A DNA stretch of 64,000 bases from an uncultured Lachnospiraceae bacterium (GCA_949471785.1 CASWRE010000008.1:1-64000), one strand, 5' to 3'; counted from the stretch's first letter, positions 44,305 through 53,674 are shown. Translations and numbers: made by a program. Notes: a model not told the origin generated them from the letters alone.

Positions 44305-44898
44305 ATGGCCGGATTGGATAATATAGTAAGCGAAATCCTCGCCGAAGCAAATGCGGCAGCCGAGAGTGTCCGGCAGGCGGCGCAGCGTGAGGCCGAAGAG
44401 ATTGCAAAGGCAGCCGCCGCCCAGAGCCGTCAGGAATGCGAGGCGCTTGAGGCGAAGGCCGGGCAGGCCAGAGACACGGAGGCCGCCAGGACCAAATCTT
44501 CTGCGGATCTGCAGAGAAGGCAGAGACTCCTGGCCGCCAAGCAGGAGATCATTGCGGGTGTAATTGATAACGCCTATGCGGAGATCTTCCGTCTGGATGA
44601 CGCGGCGTATTTTGAACTGGTAAAGAAAATGCTGGGACAATATGTCCTGGATAAAGAAGGCGAGATCTGCTTTAATGAGCGGGATAAGAAACGTCTGCCG
44701 AAAGATTTTGGCGATGTGATCGGTGAAGCTGCGAAAGCCAAAGGCGGTTCCCTGGTTCTGTCTGACGAAGTACGCAAAATTGACGGCGGATTTGTCCTGA
44801 TCTACGGCGGTATTGAGGAGAACTGTTCCTTCGAGGCCCTGTTTGCCGCCGAGAGAGACAGACTGACCGACAGGGTATATCAGTTTGTCTTCGCCTGA
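44305..44898 (+). CDS. ntpE: V-type ATPase subunit E, peripheral stalk
   Basis: 197 residues: long N-terminal helix rich in Ala/Glu/Arg (VRQAAQREAEEIAKAAAAQ) and a C-terminal mixed domain (FVLIYGGIEENCSFEALFA). It forms the peripheral stalk with the coiled-coil subunit and binds the B subunit. GAGTAGGAGGGAAGGCGT precedes ATG 44305. Third-to-fourth in the operon; all neighbours belong to the same complex. Confidence 0.92.
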   Translation: MAGLDNIVSEILAEANAAAESVRQAAQREAEEIAKAAAAQSRQECEALEAKAGQARDTEAARTKSSADLQRRQRLLAAKQEIIAGVIDNAYAEIFRLDDAAYFELVKKMLGQYVLDKEGEICFNERDKKRLPKDFGDVIGEAAKAKGGSLVLSDEVRKIDGGFVLIYGGIEENCSFEALFAAERDRLTDRVYQFVFA

Positions 44899-44921
44899 CG
44901 GCATGCAGATAGGAGGAATTT

Positions 44922-45887
44922 ATGGCAGAAAATTATGCTTTTGCGGTTGCCAGAGTCAGGGCCCTGGAAGCATCGCTTTTTTCGGACGCCACCATTGACC
45001 AGCTTTTGGGCTGCCGGGAGTACGGCGCCATGCTGCAGATGCTGGCGGAAAAAGGCTGGGGCGACGGGACCGAGGCGGACGCGGAGACCATACTTGCCCG
45101 CGAGCGGGAAAAGACATGGGAGGTGCTCACCGATCTGGTGAAAGATCCGGTAGTCTTTGAACTGCTTTCCTATTCCAAATTGTTCCACAATCTGAAAGCA
45201 GCGATCAAAGAGGTCGTGATCGGTAAAGTTCAGGCCCATATATATTACGACGACTGCCCGATTGGCGGGGAGGAAATGGTAAAGATCGTCTCGGAGAAGA
45301 ATTTCAGCGCATTGCCGAAGCCCATGCAGGAGGCGGCCGCGGAGGCCCACGAATCTTTCCTGCATACCGGGGACGGCCAGCTCTGCGATATTATCGTGGA
45401 CCGGGCCGCATTGTGCGCGATTTACGAAGCCGGGCAGCGGTCAAAGATAGATTTGCTTATGGAATATGCGGAGACTACGGTGGCGGTGGCCGACATTAAG
45501 GTGGCCGTCCGTTCGCAAAAGACCGGGAAATCCGCGGAATTTATGCGGCGCGCGCTGGCGCCCTGTAAAAGCCTCAACGTGGAAATGCTGATCCACGGGG
45601 CGTTAAGCGGCCGGGAGGCCTTGGCGTCCTATCTGGAGGAGACGGCTTACCGGGAGGGAGCCGAGGCCTTACGGACGTCGCCCTCCGCCTTTGAACGGTG
45701 GTGCGATAACCGGATCATCGAGGCGATCAGGCCGCAGAAATACAAAGCCTTCACCGTAGGGCCTGTGGTGGCCTACGTGCTGGCGAGGGAAAATGAGATC
45801 AAAACGGTGCGGATCATCCTGTCCGGCAGACAGAACGGGCTGTCCGATGATTCTATCCGGGAAAAGGTAAGGGAAATGTATGTATAA
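44922..45887 (+). CDS. ntpC: V-type ATPase subunit C/d (central rotor adaptor)
   Basis: 321 residues, all helical, of the V-ATPase AC39/NtpC family: AENYAFAVARVRALEASLFS, LLGCREYGAMLQMLAEKGWG, VVAYVLARENEIKTVRIILSG near the C-terminus. It links the central shaft to the c-ring. It overlaps the following F subunit gene by 8 bases. Confidence 0.92.
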   Translation: MAENYAFAVARVRALEASLFSDATIDQLLGCREYGAMLQMLAEKGWGDGTEADAETILAREREKTWEVLTDLVKDPVVFELLSYSKLFHNLKAAIKEVVIGKVQAHIYYDDCPIGGEEMVKIVSEKNFSALPKPMQEAAAEAHESFLHTGDGQLCDIIVDRAALCAIYEAGQRSKIDLLMEYAETTVAVADIKVAVRSQKTGKSAEFMRRALAPCKSLNVEMLIHGALSGREALASYLEETAYREGAEALRTSPSAFERWCDNRIIEAIRPQKYKAFTVGPVVAYVLARENEIKTVRIILSGRQNGLSDDSIREKVREMYV

Positions 45888-46203
45888 AATAGCAGTGATG
45901 GGTGATTACGACAGCATCTACGGCTTTGCCACCCTGGGGCTTGATACATTTCCGGTGACGGAGCCGGGCGAAGCGGGCAAACTGCTCAAACGGCTTGCCG
46001 AGGGCCAGTACAGTGTGATTTACGTCACGGAGAAACTGGCCGGCCAGATTGAGAGGGAGATTGCCGTCTATGCCGAGCAGATGCTTCCGGCAATCATCCT
46101 GATTCCGGGTACGTCGGGAAATACAGGCAAGGGTGTCGAACGGGTTAAAAAGTCGGTGGAACAGGCCGTGGGATCAGATATTCTGTTCTCCGACAATGAG
46201 TAG
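45880..46203 (+). CDS. ntpG: V-type ATPase subunit F (central stalk)
   Basis: 107 residues, NtpG/subunit [22 protein letters not shown] at the start, [15 protein letters not shown] in the middle and [25 protein letters not shown] at the end. Forms the central shaft with subunit D. It is encoded between C and A, as in E. hirae. Confidence 0.93.
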   Translation: MYKIAVMGDYDSIYGFATLGLDTFPVTEPGEAGKLLKRLAEGQYSVIYVTEKLAGQIEREIAVYAEQMLPAIILIPGTSGNTGKGVERVKKSVEQAVGSDILFSDNE

Positions 46204-46223
46204 AAAGGAGATTGTGTCATCGA

Positions 46224-47996
46224 ATGGCTAAAGGTACGATAATTAAAATCGCCGGTCCGCTGGTCATAGCATCGGGCATGAGGGACGCCAACATGTATGA
46301 CGTGTGCCGCGTCAGCAAGCAGCGCCTGATCGGTGAGATCATCGAGATGCACGGGGACGAGGCATCCATACAGGTATATGAGGAGACGTCGGGACTGAAA
46401 CCGGGCGAAGAGGTGGAGTCTTCCGAGGCGCCTCTGTCCGTGGAGCTGGGCCCCGGACTGATTGAGAGTATTTATGACGGAATTCAGAGGCCTCTGGACG
46501 ATATTATGAAGGTGACAGGGGGCAACAACCTGAAAAGGGGTGTGGAGGTACCGTCTTTAAAGCGTGACCGCAAGTGGGACTTTGTGCCTACGGCGAAAGC
46601 AGGCGACGAGGTGGAGGCCGGTGATATCATCGGTACGGTGCAGGAGTCTCCCATCGTCGAGCACAGAATTATGGTTCCCTACGGAATCAAAGGTAAAATC
46701 AAAGAAATCAACGGCGGTACGTATACCGTGACAGAGACGGTATGTGTGGTCATCGACGCGGAAGGCCAGGATCATGAGCTGACATTGATGCAGAAATGGC
46801 CGGTGCGTAAAGGCAGGCCCTATCAGAAAAAACTGCCGCTGGATAAACCGCTGATCACGGGCCAGAGGGTGGTGGATACCTTCTTCCCCATCGCCAAAGG
46901 CGGTGTGGCGGCCGTGCCGGGTCCCTTCGGAAGCGGCAAAACCGTTATCCAGCATCAGCTGGCAAAATGGGCCGAGGCGGATATCGTGGTCTATATCGGC
47001 TGCGGCGAGCGTGGGAACGAGATGACGGATGTTCTGAATGAGTTCCCCGAGCTGATCGACCCCAAGACGGGTCAGCCCCTGATGAAGAGGACCGTGCTGA
47101 TCGCCAACACCTCCGATATGCCGGTGGCTGCCCGTGAGGCTTCTATCTATACCGGTATTACCATCGCCGAATATTTCCGCGACATGGGTTACTCGGTGGC
47201 CCTGATGGCCGATTCCACTTCCCGCTGGGCCGAGGCTCTGCGCGAGATGTCCGGCCGTCTGCAGGAGATGCCCGGTGAGGAGGGTTATCCGGCTTACCTG
47301 GGTTCCCGTCTGGCACAGTTTTATGAGCGCGCAGGCCAGGTACTGACACTGGGTAAAGAGGGACGGACCGGTTCTCTGTCCGCCATCGGCGCCGTGTCGC
47401 CGCCCGGCGGCGATACCTCCGAGCCGGTATCCCAGGCTACCCTGCGTATCGTTAAGGTGTTCTGGGGACTGGATTCCGCGCTGGCTTATAAGCGTCATTT
47501 CCCGGCCATCAACTGGCTGACCAGCTACTCCCTGTATCTGGATAACCTGGCCGGATGGTTCACGGAAAATGTGTCCGAGGACTGGATGAAGGGCCGTCAG
47601 GAGATGATGAGCCTTCTGCAGGACGAGGCGGAGTTGGAAGAGACCGTAAAGATGGTGGGTATGGACGCCCTGTCCCCCACGGACCGTCTGAAAATGGAAG
47701 CGGCCCGCTCCATCCGCGAGGACTTCCTTCATCAGGTGGCTTTTGACGATGTGGATACCTATACATCTCTGGAAAAACAGCTGCTGATGATGAAGCTGGT
47801 GCTGGCGTTCTACCATGTCTCTCTGGAGAATATGAAAAAAGGCGCGTCCATGAACGGCCTGATCCGTATGGCGGTGCGCGAGAGAATCGGACGTTTCAAA
47901 TATACGCCTGCCGATAAGGTACAGAGCGAGTATGAGACGATCCTCCGCGAGCTTCAGACAGAGGCGGATAATCTGCTGCAGAAGGAGGACTATTGA
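46224..47996 (+). CDS. ntpA: V-type ATPase catalytic subunit A
   Basis: 590 residues from ATG 46224 ([12 protein letters not shown]). Walker [14 protein letters not shown] near residue 232; [20 protein letters not shown] (Walker B region with the catalytic arginine neighbourhood); [19 protein letters not shown]. Hydrolyses ATP (or synthesises it) in alternating A3B3 hexamer. The A-type non-homologous insert is present at residues 110-180. Length is usual. Confidence 0.97.
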   Translation: MAKGTIIKIAGPLVIASGMRDANMYDVCRVSKQRLIGEIIEMHGDEASIQVYEETSGLKPGEEVESSEAPLSVELGPGLIESIYDGIQRPLDDIMKVTGGNNLKRGVEVPSLKRDRKWDFVPTAKAGDEVEAGDIIGTVQESPIVEHRIMVPYGIKGKIKEINGGTYTVTETVCVVIDAEGQDHELTLMQKWPVRKGRPYQKKLPLDKPLITGQRVVDTFFPIAKGGVAAVPGPFGSGKTVIQHQLAKWAEADIVVYIGCGERGNEMTDVLNEFPELIDPKTGQPLMKRTVLIANTSDMPVAAREASIYTGITIAEYFRDMGYSVALMADSTSRWAEALREMSGRLQEMPGEEGYPAYLGSRLAQFYERAGQVLTLGKEGRTGSLSAIGAVSPPGGDTSEPVSQATLRIVKVFWGLDSALAYKRHFPAINWLTSYSLYLDNLAGWFTENVSEDWMKGRQEMMSLLQDEAELEETVKMVGMDALSPTDRLKMEAARSIREDFLHQVAFDDVDTYTSLEKQLLMMKLVLAFYHVSLENMKKGASMNGLIRMAVRERIGRFKYTPADKVQSEYETILRELQTEADNLLQKEDY

Positions 47997-47997
47997 T

Positions 47998-49383
47998 ATG
48001 CCAAAGGAATATAGAACCATACAGGAAGTGGCAGGCCCCCTGATGCTGGTACACGGCGTTGAGGATGTGGCCTACGACGAGATTGGAGAGATCGAGCTGG
48101 CCAGCGGCGAGATCCGCCGCTGCAAGGTGCTGGAGATCAACGGCGGTGACGCCATGGTGCAGCTGTTTGAGAGCTCTACCGGTATCAACCTCTCCAACAG
48201 CAAGGTGCGTTTCCTGGGAAGATCCATGGAGCTTGGCGTTTCCGAGGATATGCTGGGACGTGTTTTCGACGGTCTGGGAAGACCCATTGACGATGGCCCG
48301 GAGATTCTGCCGGAGAAGAGGCTGGATGTAAACGGTATGCCGATGAACCCGGCGGCCAGGACATATCCCGAGGAGTTTATCCAGACGGGTGTGTCCGCCA
48401 TCGACGGGCTGAATACCCTGGTGCGTGGCCAGAAGCTGCCGATTTTCTCAGCCTCCGGTTTGCCCCATGCCCAGCTGGCGGCCCAGATCGCAAGGCAGGC
48501 CAAAGTGCGCGGCACCTCCGAGCCCTTCGCCGTTGTGTTTGCGGCCCTGGGTATCACCTTCGAGGAGTCGAACTTCTTTATCAACAGCTTCAAGGAGACC
48601 GGCGCTATCGATCGTACCGTACTGTTTATCAACCTGGCCGACGACCCGGCTGTAGAGCGTATCGCCACCCCGAAGATGGCGCTTACCGCCGCCGAGTATC
48701 TGGCCTTTGAGAAAAATATGCACGTGCTGGTTATCCTGACGGATATCACCAACTACGCGGACGCTCTGCGTGAGGTTTCCGCGGCCCGTAAAGAGGTGCC
48801 CGGACGCCGCGGCTATCCCGGATACATGTATACTGACCTGGCTCAGATGTATGAACGCGCCGGCCGTCAGCAGGGCAAGAAGGGCAGTATCACGATGATC
48901 CCGATTTTGACCATGCCTGAGGATGACAAAACCCATCCGATTCCTGACCTTACCGGTTACATCACTGAGGGACAGATCATCCTGGGACGTGAACTGTACC
49001 GCAAGGGCATCACGCCGCCCATCGACGTCCTGCCGTCCCTGTCCCGTCTGAAAGATAAGGGTATCGGCGAGGGCAAGACCAGGGCGGATCACTCCAACAC
49101 CATGAACCAGCTCTTTGCCGCTTATTCCCGCGGTAAAGACGCGAAAGAGCTGATGACCATTCTGGGCGAGTCGGCGCTGTCCGATATCGACCTGCTGTAC
49201 GCGAAATTCTCCGATGCCTTTGAGCAGGAGTATGTATCTCAGGGCTATGAGACGGACCGCTCCATTGAGGAGACTCTGGACATCGGCTGGAAGCTTCTGC
49301 GCATTCTGCCCAGGAGCGAGCTGAAACGTATCAAGGATGAATTCCTGGATATGTACTATGAGGAAAAGGGAAACCAGGAGTGA
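47998..49383 (+). CDS. ntpB: V-type ATPase subunit B (non-catalytic)
   Basis: 461 residues from ATG 47998 behind AAGGAGGACTATTGAT. B-type subunit without a full P-loop: [21 protein letters not shown] replaces Walker [33 protein letters not shown] carries the Arg finger region. Forms A3B3 with subunit A. Starts two bases after the A stop. Confidence 0.97.
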   Translation: MPKEYRTIQEVAGPLMLVHGVEDVAYDEIGEIELASGEIRRCKVLEINGGDAMVQLFESSTGINLSNSKVRFLGRSMELGVSEDMLGRVFDGLGRPIDDGPEILPEKRLDVNGMPMNPAARTYPEEFIQTGVSAIDGLNTLVRGQKLPIFSASGLPHAQLAAQIARQAKVRGTSEPFAVVFAALGITFEESNFFINSFKETGAIDRTVLFINLADDPAVERIATPKMALTAAEYLAFEKNMHVLVILTDITNYADALREVSAARKEVPGRRGYPGYMYTDLAQMYERAGRQQGKKGSITMIPILTMPEDDKTHPIPDLTGYITEGQIILGRELYRKGITPPIDVLPSLSRLKDKGIGEGKTRADHSNTMNQLFAAYSRGKDAKELMTILGESALSDIDLLYAKFSDAFEQEYVSQGYETDRSIEETLDIGWKLLRILPRSELKRIKDEFLDMYYEEKGNQE

Positions 49384-49420
49384 CAGGAGACACAGTTTGG
49401 ACAGAAAGAGGTGAGCAGAT

Positions 49421-50104
49421 TTGGCTTCAACCCAGGTAAACCCGACCCGAATGGAACTGAACCGGCTGAAGAAGAAGTTGAAAACAGCCGTCAAGGGCCA
49501 TAAGCTGCTTAAGGATAAGCGGGATGAGCTTATGCGCCAGTTCCTGGAGCTGGTCAGGGAAAATATGGAACTGCGTCTCAAGGTGGAGGCGGGCATCAAG
49601 GCTGCCAACACCAACTTTGTCATCGCCAAAGCCGGCATGTCGGAAGAAGCGCTTCACACGGCCCTGATGGCGCCGAAGCAGGAGGTATCCCTAAGCTGCG
49701 GCAGCCGCAATGTCATGAGTGTGGATGTGCCTACGATGCAGTATAAAACCAAGACTGCAGACGCGGGGGATATCTATTCCTATGGTTTTGCCTTTACCTC
49801 CGGCGACCTGGACGACGCGGTGCGGTCGCTGGCGGACATTCTGCCGGATATGCTGGAGCTGGCCGAGAAAGAGAAAGCCTGCCAGCTGATGGCAGCGGAG
49901 ATTGAGAGAACCAGGAGAAGAGTGAATGCCCTGGAGCATATCACCATTCCTGAGACGCAGTCGAGCATTAAATATATCACGATGAAACTTGACGAGAATG
50001 AGCGAAGCACCCAGATCCGCCTGCTCAAGGTGAAGGATATGATGCTGGAGGATGCTCATCACTACAGCGAACATCTTTGGGATAAGTTTGAAGAGGAAGC
50101 GTAG
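49421..50104 (+). CDS. ntpD: V-type ATPase subunit D (central shaft)
   Basis: 227 residues with TTG start 49421 behind AGAGGTGAGC. N-terminal and C-terminal antiparallel coiled coils (NRLKKKLKTAVKGHKLLKDK; RRRVNALEHITIPETQSSIKYI). Rotating shaft of the complex. Last gene of the operon, followed by a strong terminator. Confidence 0.95.
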   Translation: MASTQVNPTRMELNRLKKKLKTAVKGHKLLKDKRDELMRQFLELVRENMELRLKVEAGIKAANTNFVIAKAGMSEEALHTALMAPKQEVSLSCGSRNVMSVDVPTMQYKTKTADAGDIYSYGFAFTSGDLDDAVRSLADILPDMLELAEKEKACQLMAAEIERTRRRVNALEHITIPETQSSIKYITMKLDENERSTQIRLLKVKDMMLEDAHHYSEHLWDKFEEEA

Positions 50105-50147
50105 TAGTGGATCAGTAGATAAGAAGAGTGATAATCAGAAACCCATG

Positions 50148-50192
50148 GCAGCGCCTGACATTCCCGGGAGGGGGTGGAAGGCGCTGCTTTTT
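50148..50192 (+). terminator. V-ATPase operon terminator
   Basis: GCAGCGCCT (50148-50156) pairs with AGGCGCTGC (50179-50187), followed by TTTTT. About 44 bases past the stop of ntpD. Confidence 0.85.
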
Positions 50193-50290
50193 CCATTAGG
50201 AGGAATTACATCCTTTTTTGTGTAAAACGCTTGAAATGCAGCTTCATAATCGTTTATAGTAGAATGTAAAAGCTGATAGTGGTTATACTG

Positions 50291-50468
50291 TAAAAACCAG
50301 TACTCCATCCGGCCAGAAATTGCACTGCCAGTGCCGGATATTTTGTCAGTTTGCAAGGCGGAGGAAGGAGGCGATGCGGTGGCATCGTTGACTGACGACA
50401 ACGCGGCAGATGGCAAAATAGACGGTGCTGAAAGTGCAGTTACTGGCCAGATGGAGTACTAGTAAAAA
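50291..50468. mobile_element. 166-bp MITE-like palindromic element before the MNT-HEPN pair
   Basis: Terminal inverted repeats CCAGTACTCCATCCGGCCAG plus AAATTGCACT (50297-50326) and the complement (50433-50462) agree at about 25 of 30 positions. TAAAAA flanks on both sides (50291-50296, 50463-50468) look like a 6-bp target duplication. It encodes nothing and ends 21 bases before the MNT gene. Its ends do not match those of the element at 8073-8310. Confidence 0.55.
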
Positions 50469-50483
50469 ACCGGGAGGATATGG

Positions 50484-50849
50484 ATGAAAAAGATAAAGAT
50501 ATACAGGGAAAATTATCAGGATCTTCCCGACCGGTTTGCCGGAAAGATTGAATCAGATCTGCGGTATCTGGCGGAGGCCGGGATTCCGGGACTGAAAAAG
50601 GTATATCTTTTCGGGAGCTGTGCCCGGGGCGAGGTGCGCAGCGGCAGCGATGTGGATCTTCTGGTTTATACAGAACACCGGCTGACAGACAGGGAGCTTG
50701 CGGCCGAGATCCGCTGGACGCTGGATGAACCAGTTCGGGGGGTGCGGACGGATGTGGTCTATAAAAATGAAGATGCGCCATCCGGGTATTCCATGTTTGA
50801 AAAAGTTACACGGAGGGACAGAAAGTTAATCTTGGAGGTGGGGGAATGA
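50484..50849 (+). CDS. MNT-type nucleotidyltransferase, antitoxin of the MNT-HEPN pair
   Basis: 121 residues with the minimal nucleotidyltransferase motif VYLFGSCARGEVRSGSDVDLLV (G-S-x(9-12)-D-x-D; two Asp bind Mg-ATP). It polyadenylylates its partner HEPN toxin in known MNT-HEPN systems. GGGAGGATATGG precedes the start at 50484 and the HEPN gene overlaps its stop by four bases. A decayed copy of its middle section lies after the HEPN gene. Confidence 0.9.
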   Translation: MKKIKIYRENYQDLPDRFAGKIESDLRYLAEAGIPGLKKVYLFGSCARGEVRSGSDVDLLVYTEHRLTDRELAAEIRWTLDEPVRGVRTDVVYKNEDAPSGYSMFEKVTRRDRKLILEVGE

Positions 50850-51259
50850 TTCGCAATACGTATCTGGATATAGCGGAAAATGATCTGGAATATCTGGAAT
50901 CAGTGCTGAAAACAGGAAGCAGGTATTATAATCAGTTGTCCGTGCAGGCCCAGCAGGTGGCGGAAAAATATTTGAAAGGTTATTTGGAGCGTCTGGCTGT
51001 GGATGAGGATGTGTCGGATCTGTTGCGAAAGCACAATATGAAAAGAATCGCGTCCCGGTTGAATGAACTGTACCCGCGGCTTGGCCTGGATACGGTGGGT
51101 CTGGCCTATCTGACAGATTTTTACTTTGACGCCAGATATCCCGGCGATGATTTTTATACGGTAACGGAGGAAGAGTTAAAAAAGTGTCTGGCTGTGATGT
51201 ATGATACGGTCGGGCGTCTGCGGGAGATGGAAGATATGGCCGGGACAGACAGTAAATAG
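50846..51259 (+). CDS. HEPN-domain protein, toxin of the MNT-HEPN pair
   Basis: 137 residues, all helical HEPN fold: ENDLEYLESVLKTGSRYYNQ, QQVAEKYLKGYLER and LLRKHNMKRIASRLNELYP, which carries the Arg-x(n)-His type RNase motif in modified form (RKHNMKR); DARYPGDDF near residue 98. HEPN RNases are silenced by their MNT partner, encoded immediately upstream. Confidence 0.88.
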   Translation: MIRNTYLDIAENDLEYLESVLKTGSRYYNQLSVQAQQVAEKYLKGYLERLAVDEDVSDLLRKHNMKRIASRLNELYPRLGLDTVGLAYLTDFYFDARYPGDDFYTVTEEELKKCLAVMYDTVGRLREMEDMAGTDSK

Positions 51260-51280
51260 CAGAAAACCGGCTATCCGGCG

Positions 51281-51350
51281 AGAGCCGGAATACCGGGACT
51301 GAAAAAGATATATCTTGTCGAAAACGTGCCAAGGGTGAAGTGCGTGGCGT
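51281..51350 (+). pseudogene. Decayed fragment of a second MNT gene
   Basis: GAGCCGGAATACCGGGACTGA and AAAAGATATATCTTGTCG parallel the GCCGGGATTCCGGGACTGAA / AAAAGGTATATCTTTTCG segment of the intact MNT gene (50576-50645); a base is missing and the GSCARG motif is broken. So a second MNT copy was here and has been truncated. Confidence 0.7.
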
Positions 51351-51353
51351 TTT

Positions 51354-51854
51354 TCACGCCGGCTTGCCCATGAGTTTGGAAACATTTTGTTTCAGTTTGT
51401 CAATTTCCTCCAGGACATAGTTGACTTTTACTTCGTAAGCCCGGTTTTTGTCAGCGGCGGGGACGGCCTGATTTAATTTGTTTGTCAGGTCAATGAAGTT
51501 TTCGGCGAGCAGCATGATATTTTTGTCCGTAACATTTTCAAGGTGGACTTCGATATTAGAGACGCGCTGCCGGAGATCTTTTATGTCGGTTTTTATATCC
51601 TGTATGTCGGTCTGCATATTCTGCATACCGTCTTTCATATCCTGCATATCGGTTTTCATGCCCTGCATGTCGGTTTTCATGCCCTGCATGTCGGTTTTCA
51701 TGCTCTGCATGTCGGTTTTCATGCCCTGCATGTCGGACTTCACGTTCTGCATGTCGGACTTCATGCTCTGCATGTCGGTTTTCATGCCCTGCATGTCGGA
51801 CTTCATGCCTGTTATTTCCGAAAGAATTAAATCAAGTTTCTGGTTATCAGTCAT
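51354..51854 (-). CDS. Heptad-repeat coiled-coil protein
   Basis: 166 residues from ATG 51854 behind AAGGAGAAAATCC. Residues about 15-105 consist of 7-residue units, MKTDMQS/MKSDMQG/MQTDIQD-like, at least ten in tandem, giving a perfect-looking heptad coiled coil; the C-terminal third is less regular. The DNA is a 21-bp tandem repeat (next entry). Lower copy numbers of this unit occur in many Firmicute hypothetical proteins; function unknown. A promoter with TGGACA-17-TATACT and a palindrome precedes it. Confidence 0.75.
   Translation of the reverse strand: MTDNQKLDLILSEITGMKSDMQGMKTDMQSMKSDMQNVKSDMQGMKTDMQSMKTDMQGMKTDMQGMKTDMQDMKDGMQNMQTDIQDIKTDIKDLRQRVSNIEVHLENVTDKNIMLLAENFIDLTNKLNQAVPAADKNRAYEVKVNYVLEEIDKLKQNVSKLMGKPA
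51590..51812. repeat. Tandem 21-bp minisatellite within the coiled-coil gene
   Basis: About ten units of 21 bp, consensus near CATGCCCTGCATGTCGGTTT (plus strand), with TTC/CTC/GAC variants. Unit length is a multiple of three, so copy-number change would keep the frame and alter coiled-coil length. Confidence 0.85.
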
Positions 51855-51875
51855 CGGATTTTCTCCTTTCTCATA

Positions 51876-51927
51876 TGTACGTACACTAACATGAACACAG
51901 TATAGCATAATGAAAGGATCTTGTCCA
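51876..51927 (-). promoter_or_regulatory. Promoter and palindrome of the heptad-repeat gene
   Basis: On the minus strand TGGACA (plus 51922-51927) and TATACT (plus 51899-51904) with a 17-base spacer; TGTACGTACA palindrome at 51876-51885 close to the expected start. Confidence 0.6.
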
Positions 51928-52046
51928 TAGTAATTTTGAAAAAAATCCACAAAAAAGAACAGAGATCGAATCGTTGTTTTTTCACGGATCAGGATATGAT
52001 GAGCAGGAGATGAATATGAAAGAATAAAACTATTCATGGGTTTACC

Positions 52047-52495
52047 GTGACTTATTTGGGATTGTGGTTGAAATATTGCCTCACAATGGGATATAGTAAA
52101 AAGGAAGAAATACGCGTTATTTTTTCCGTGGATATGTTTAACGAGGGTGTGGACATCGCGCCCCTGGACATGGTTATGTTCCTGCGTCCCACGGGATCCC
52201 CGATCGTATTTTTGCAACAGCTGGGCCGGGGACTGCGCATCAGCAGGGGAAAGCAGTACCTGAACGTACTGGATTTCATCGGCAATTATGAGAAAGCGGG
52301 GCGGACGCATTTACTGCTTGGCGGAGGCACAGGTATTTCCGGGAACCGGCCCGGTGATGACGGTGCCTTCGGAAATAGGCTCTGCGACGGTGGTGACGCG
52401 GAATATCCGGATGACTGCATCGTGGATTTCGATATGCGTCTGATAGAGCTGTTTGCCGAGATGGAGAGAATACAGGACAATGGAGTATTACCGCA
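52047..52495 (+). pseudogene. Fragment of an SF2 helicase C-terminal half
   Basis: The frame contains EIRVIFSVDMFNEGVDIAPL (motif V), QQLGRGLRIS (motif VI, Arg fingers), then LNVLDFIGNYEKAG, DCIVDFDMRLIELFAEMERI typical of DEAD/DEAH helicases of the DUF3427-type restriction/defence-linked class. Motifs I-IV and the C-terminal part are missing, and no start fits, so it is a remnant. The 3' end runs into the DUF1848 gene. Confidence 0.8.
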
Positions 52496-52527
52496 GGCGG
52501 TATGCGGGGGAGTGAGACGGGAAAACC

Positions 52528-53469
52528 ATGATCATAAGTGTGAGCCGACGGACAGATATCCCATCCTATTATGCAGAGTGGTTTTTTAACCGGATCAAAG
52601 AGGGGTATGTATACGTCCGAAATCCAATGAATATCCGTCAGATCGGAAAGATCTGTTTATCGCCGTCCGTTGTAGACGGGATGGTTATCTGGACGAAGAA
52701 TCCGATTCCCATGATGAGGCGGCTGGATGAACTGGAAAAATATACGTATTATTTCCAGTTTACGCTGACATCGTATGGAAGGGATATTGAGGCAAATTTG
52801 CCTTCAAAGAATCAGGATCTGATACCCGCGTTCCGCAGCCTTTCAAGGCAGATCGGAAAAGAGCGGGTTGTGTGGCGGTATGATCCGATTTTCTTTAACG
52901 ATATCTATACCATGGATTACCACAAAAAATATTTCAGGGTTATGGCTTCAAAGTTAGGAGCGTATACGGAAAAATGTACGGTTAGTTTCCTGGACTTATA
53001 TAAAAATACGTTAAGAAACATACGGCCTTTTGCCGTCCGGGCGCCGGTGAAAGAAGAACAATTAGAATTGATGGATGTGTTTGTGAAGACTGCGAACGAG
53101 TATGGTTTTGATCTGGATACCTGCGCGGAGGAAATAGACCTTTCTTCCCTGGGCATAAAACACGCGTGCTGTGTGGATAAAGACCGGCTTGAGCAGATTG
53201 GGCATTATCGTTTAAAAGTAAAGAAGGATGCCGGCCAGCGGGATATTTGCGGATGTGTTTCCAGTATCGATATCGGGACCTATAATACCTGTAAAAACGG
53301 CTGCGTATATTGTTATGCCAATGAGAGCAGAAAGACAGTAGAAAGCAGGACGCAGCGTCATAATCCCAGGAGCCCGCTGCTTTTTGGGGAAGTGGGAAAG
53401 GAGGATGTTATAAAAGAGAGGAAGATGGAATCTCTTATACAAAATCAGCTTTCTCTTTTTGATTTGTGA
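52528..53469 (+). CDS. DUF1848-family protein with a cysteine cluster
   Basis: 313 residues, characteristic start MIISVSRRTDIPSYYAEWFF. Near the C-terminus CGCVSSIDIGTYNTCKNGCVYCYAN holds five cysteines spaced like an iron-sulfur binding cluster; the protein ends in LSLFDL. DUF1848 proteins are widespread in bacteria and resemble photolyase/radical-SAM-like TIM barrels, activity unproven. It starts within the end of the helicase fragment, without a strong ribosome site. Confidence 0.85.
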   Translation: MIISVSRRTDIPSYYAEWFFNRIKEGYVYVRNPMNIRQIGKICLSPSVVDGMVIWTKNPIPMMRRLDELEKYTYYFQFTLTSYGRDIEANLPSKNQDLIPAFRSLSRQIGKERVVWRYDPIFFNDIYTMDYHKKYFRVMASKLGAYTEKCTVSFLDLYKNTLRNIRPFAVRAPVKEEQLELMDVFVKTANEYGFDLDTCAEEIDLSSLGIKHACCVDKDRLEQIGHYRLKVKKDAGQRDICGCVSSIDIGTYNTCKNGCVYCYANESRKTVESRTQRHNPRSPLLFGEVGKEDVIKERKMESLIQNQLSLFDL

Positions 53470-53531
53470 TGGCAGGGAAAAGATCAAAAGATAAGGGATA
53501 GAACGGTAAAAGGAAATTGCAGCAAACAATC

Positions 53532-53555
53532 AGGATGCATACGCATCCTTTTTTT
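53532..53555 (+). terminator. Terminator before the fatty acid operon
   Basis: GGATGC (53533-53538), loop ATAC, GCATCC (53543-53548), then TTTTTTT. It ends the DUF1848 transcript. Confidence 0.8.
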
Positions 53556-53580
53556 ATTGAAAATTTATAATTTTGGAACG

Positions 53581-53628
53581 CCCGGGAAACTCTGGAGGAA
53601 TATCCCGGGAACTGCGGCTGTATATAAT
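53581..53628 (+). promoter_or_regulatory. Promoter region of the fatty acid operon with CCCGGGAA repeats
   Basis: TATAAT (53623-53628) 47 bases before acpP. CCCGGGAA occurs at 53581-53588 and again at 53604-53611 (direct repeat 23 bp apart), covering the -35 zone, which reads poorly. The repeats could bind a regulator; no FapR or FabT gene is next to it. Confidence 0.45.
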
Positions 53629-53674
53629 AGAGGCCGATAAAACGTGAAAATAAAAAATTTGGGAGGACTTTTTT

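Noticed and set aside
46557-48020. 487-codon minus-strand frame opposite ntpA/ntpB
   Set aside because: Antisense shadow of conserved ATPase subunits.
50360-50376. AAGGAGGCGATGCGG shared by the MITE-like element and the region before ntpI (about 41730)
   Set aside because: A 15-base match including a ribosome-site-like AAGGAGG; no extension on either side, so likely chance.
51478-51894. + strand frame rich in repeated MSVFMPC units
   Set aside because: Created by reading the 21-bp minisatellite on the opposite strand; no ribosome site or promoter.
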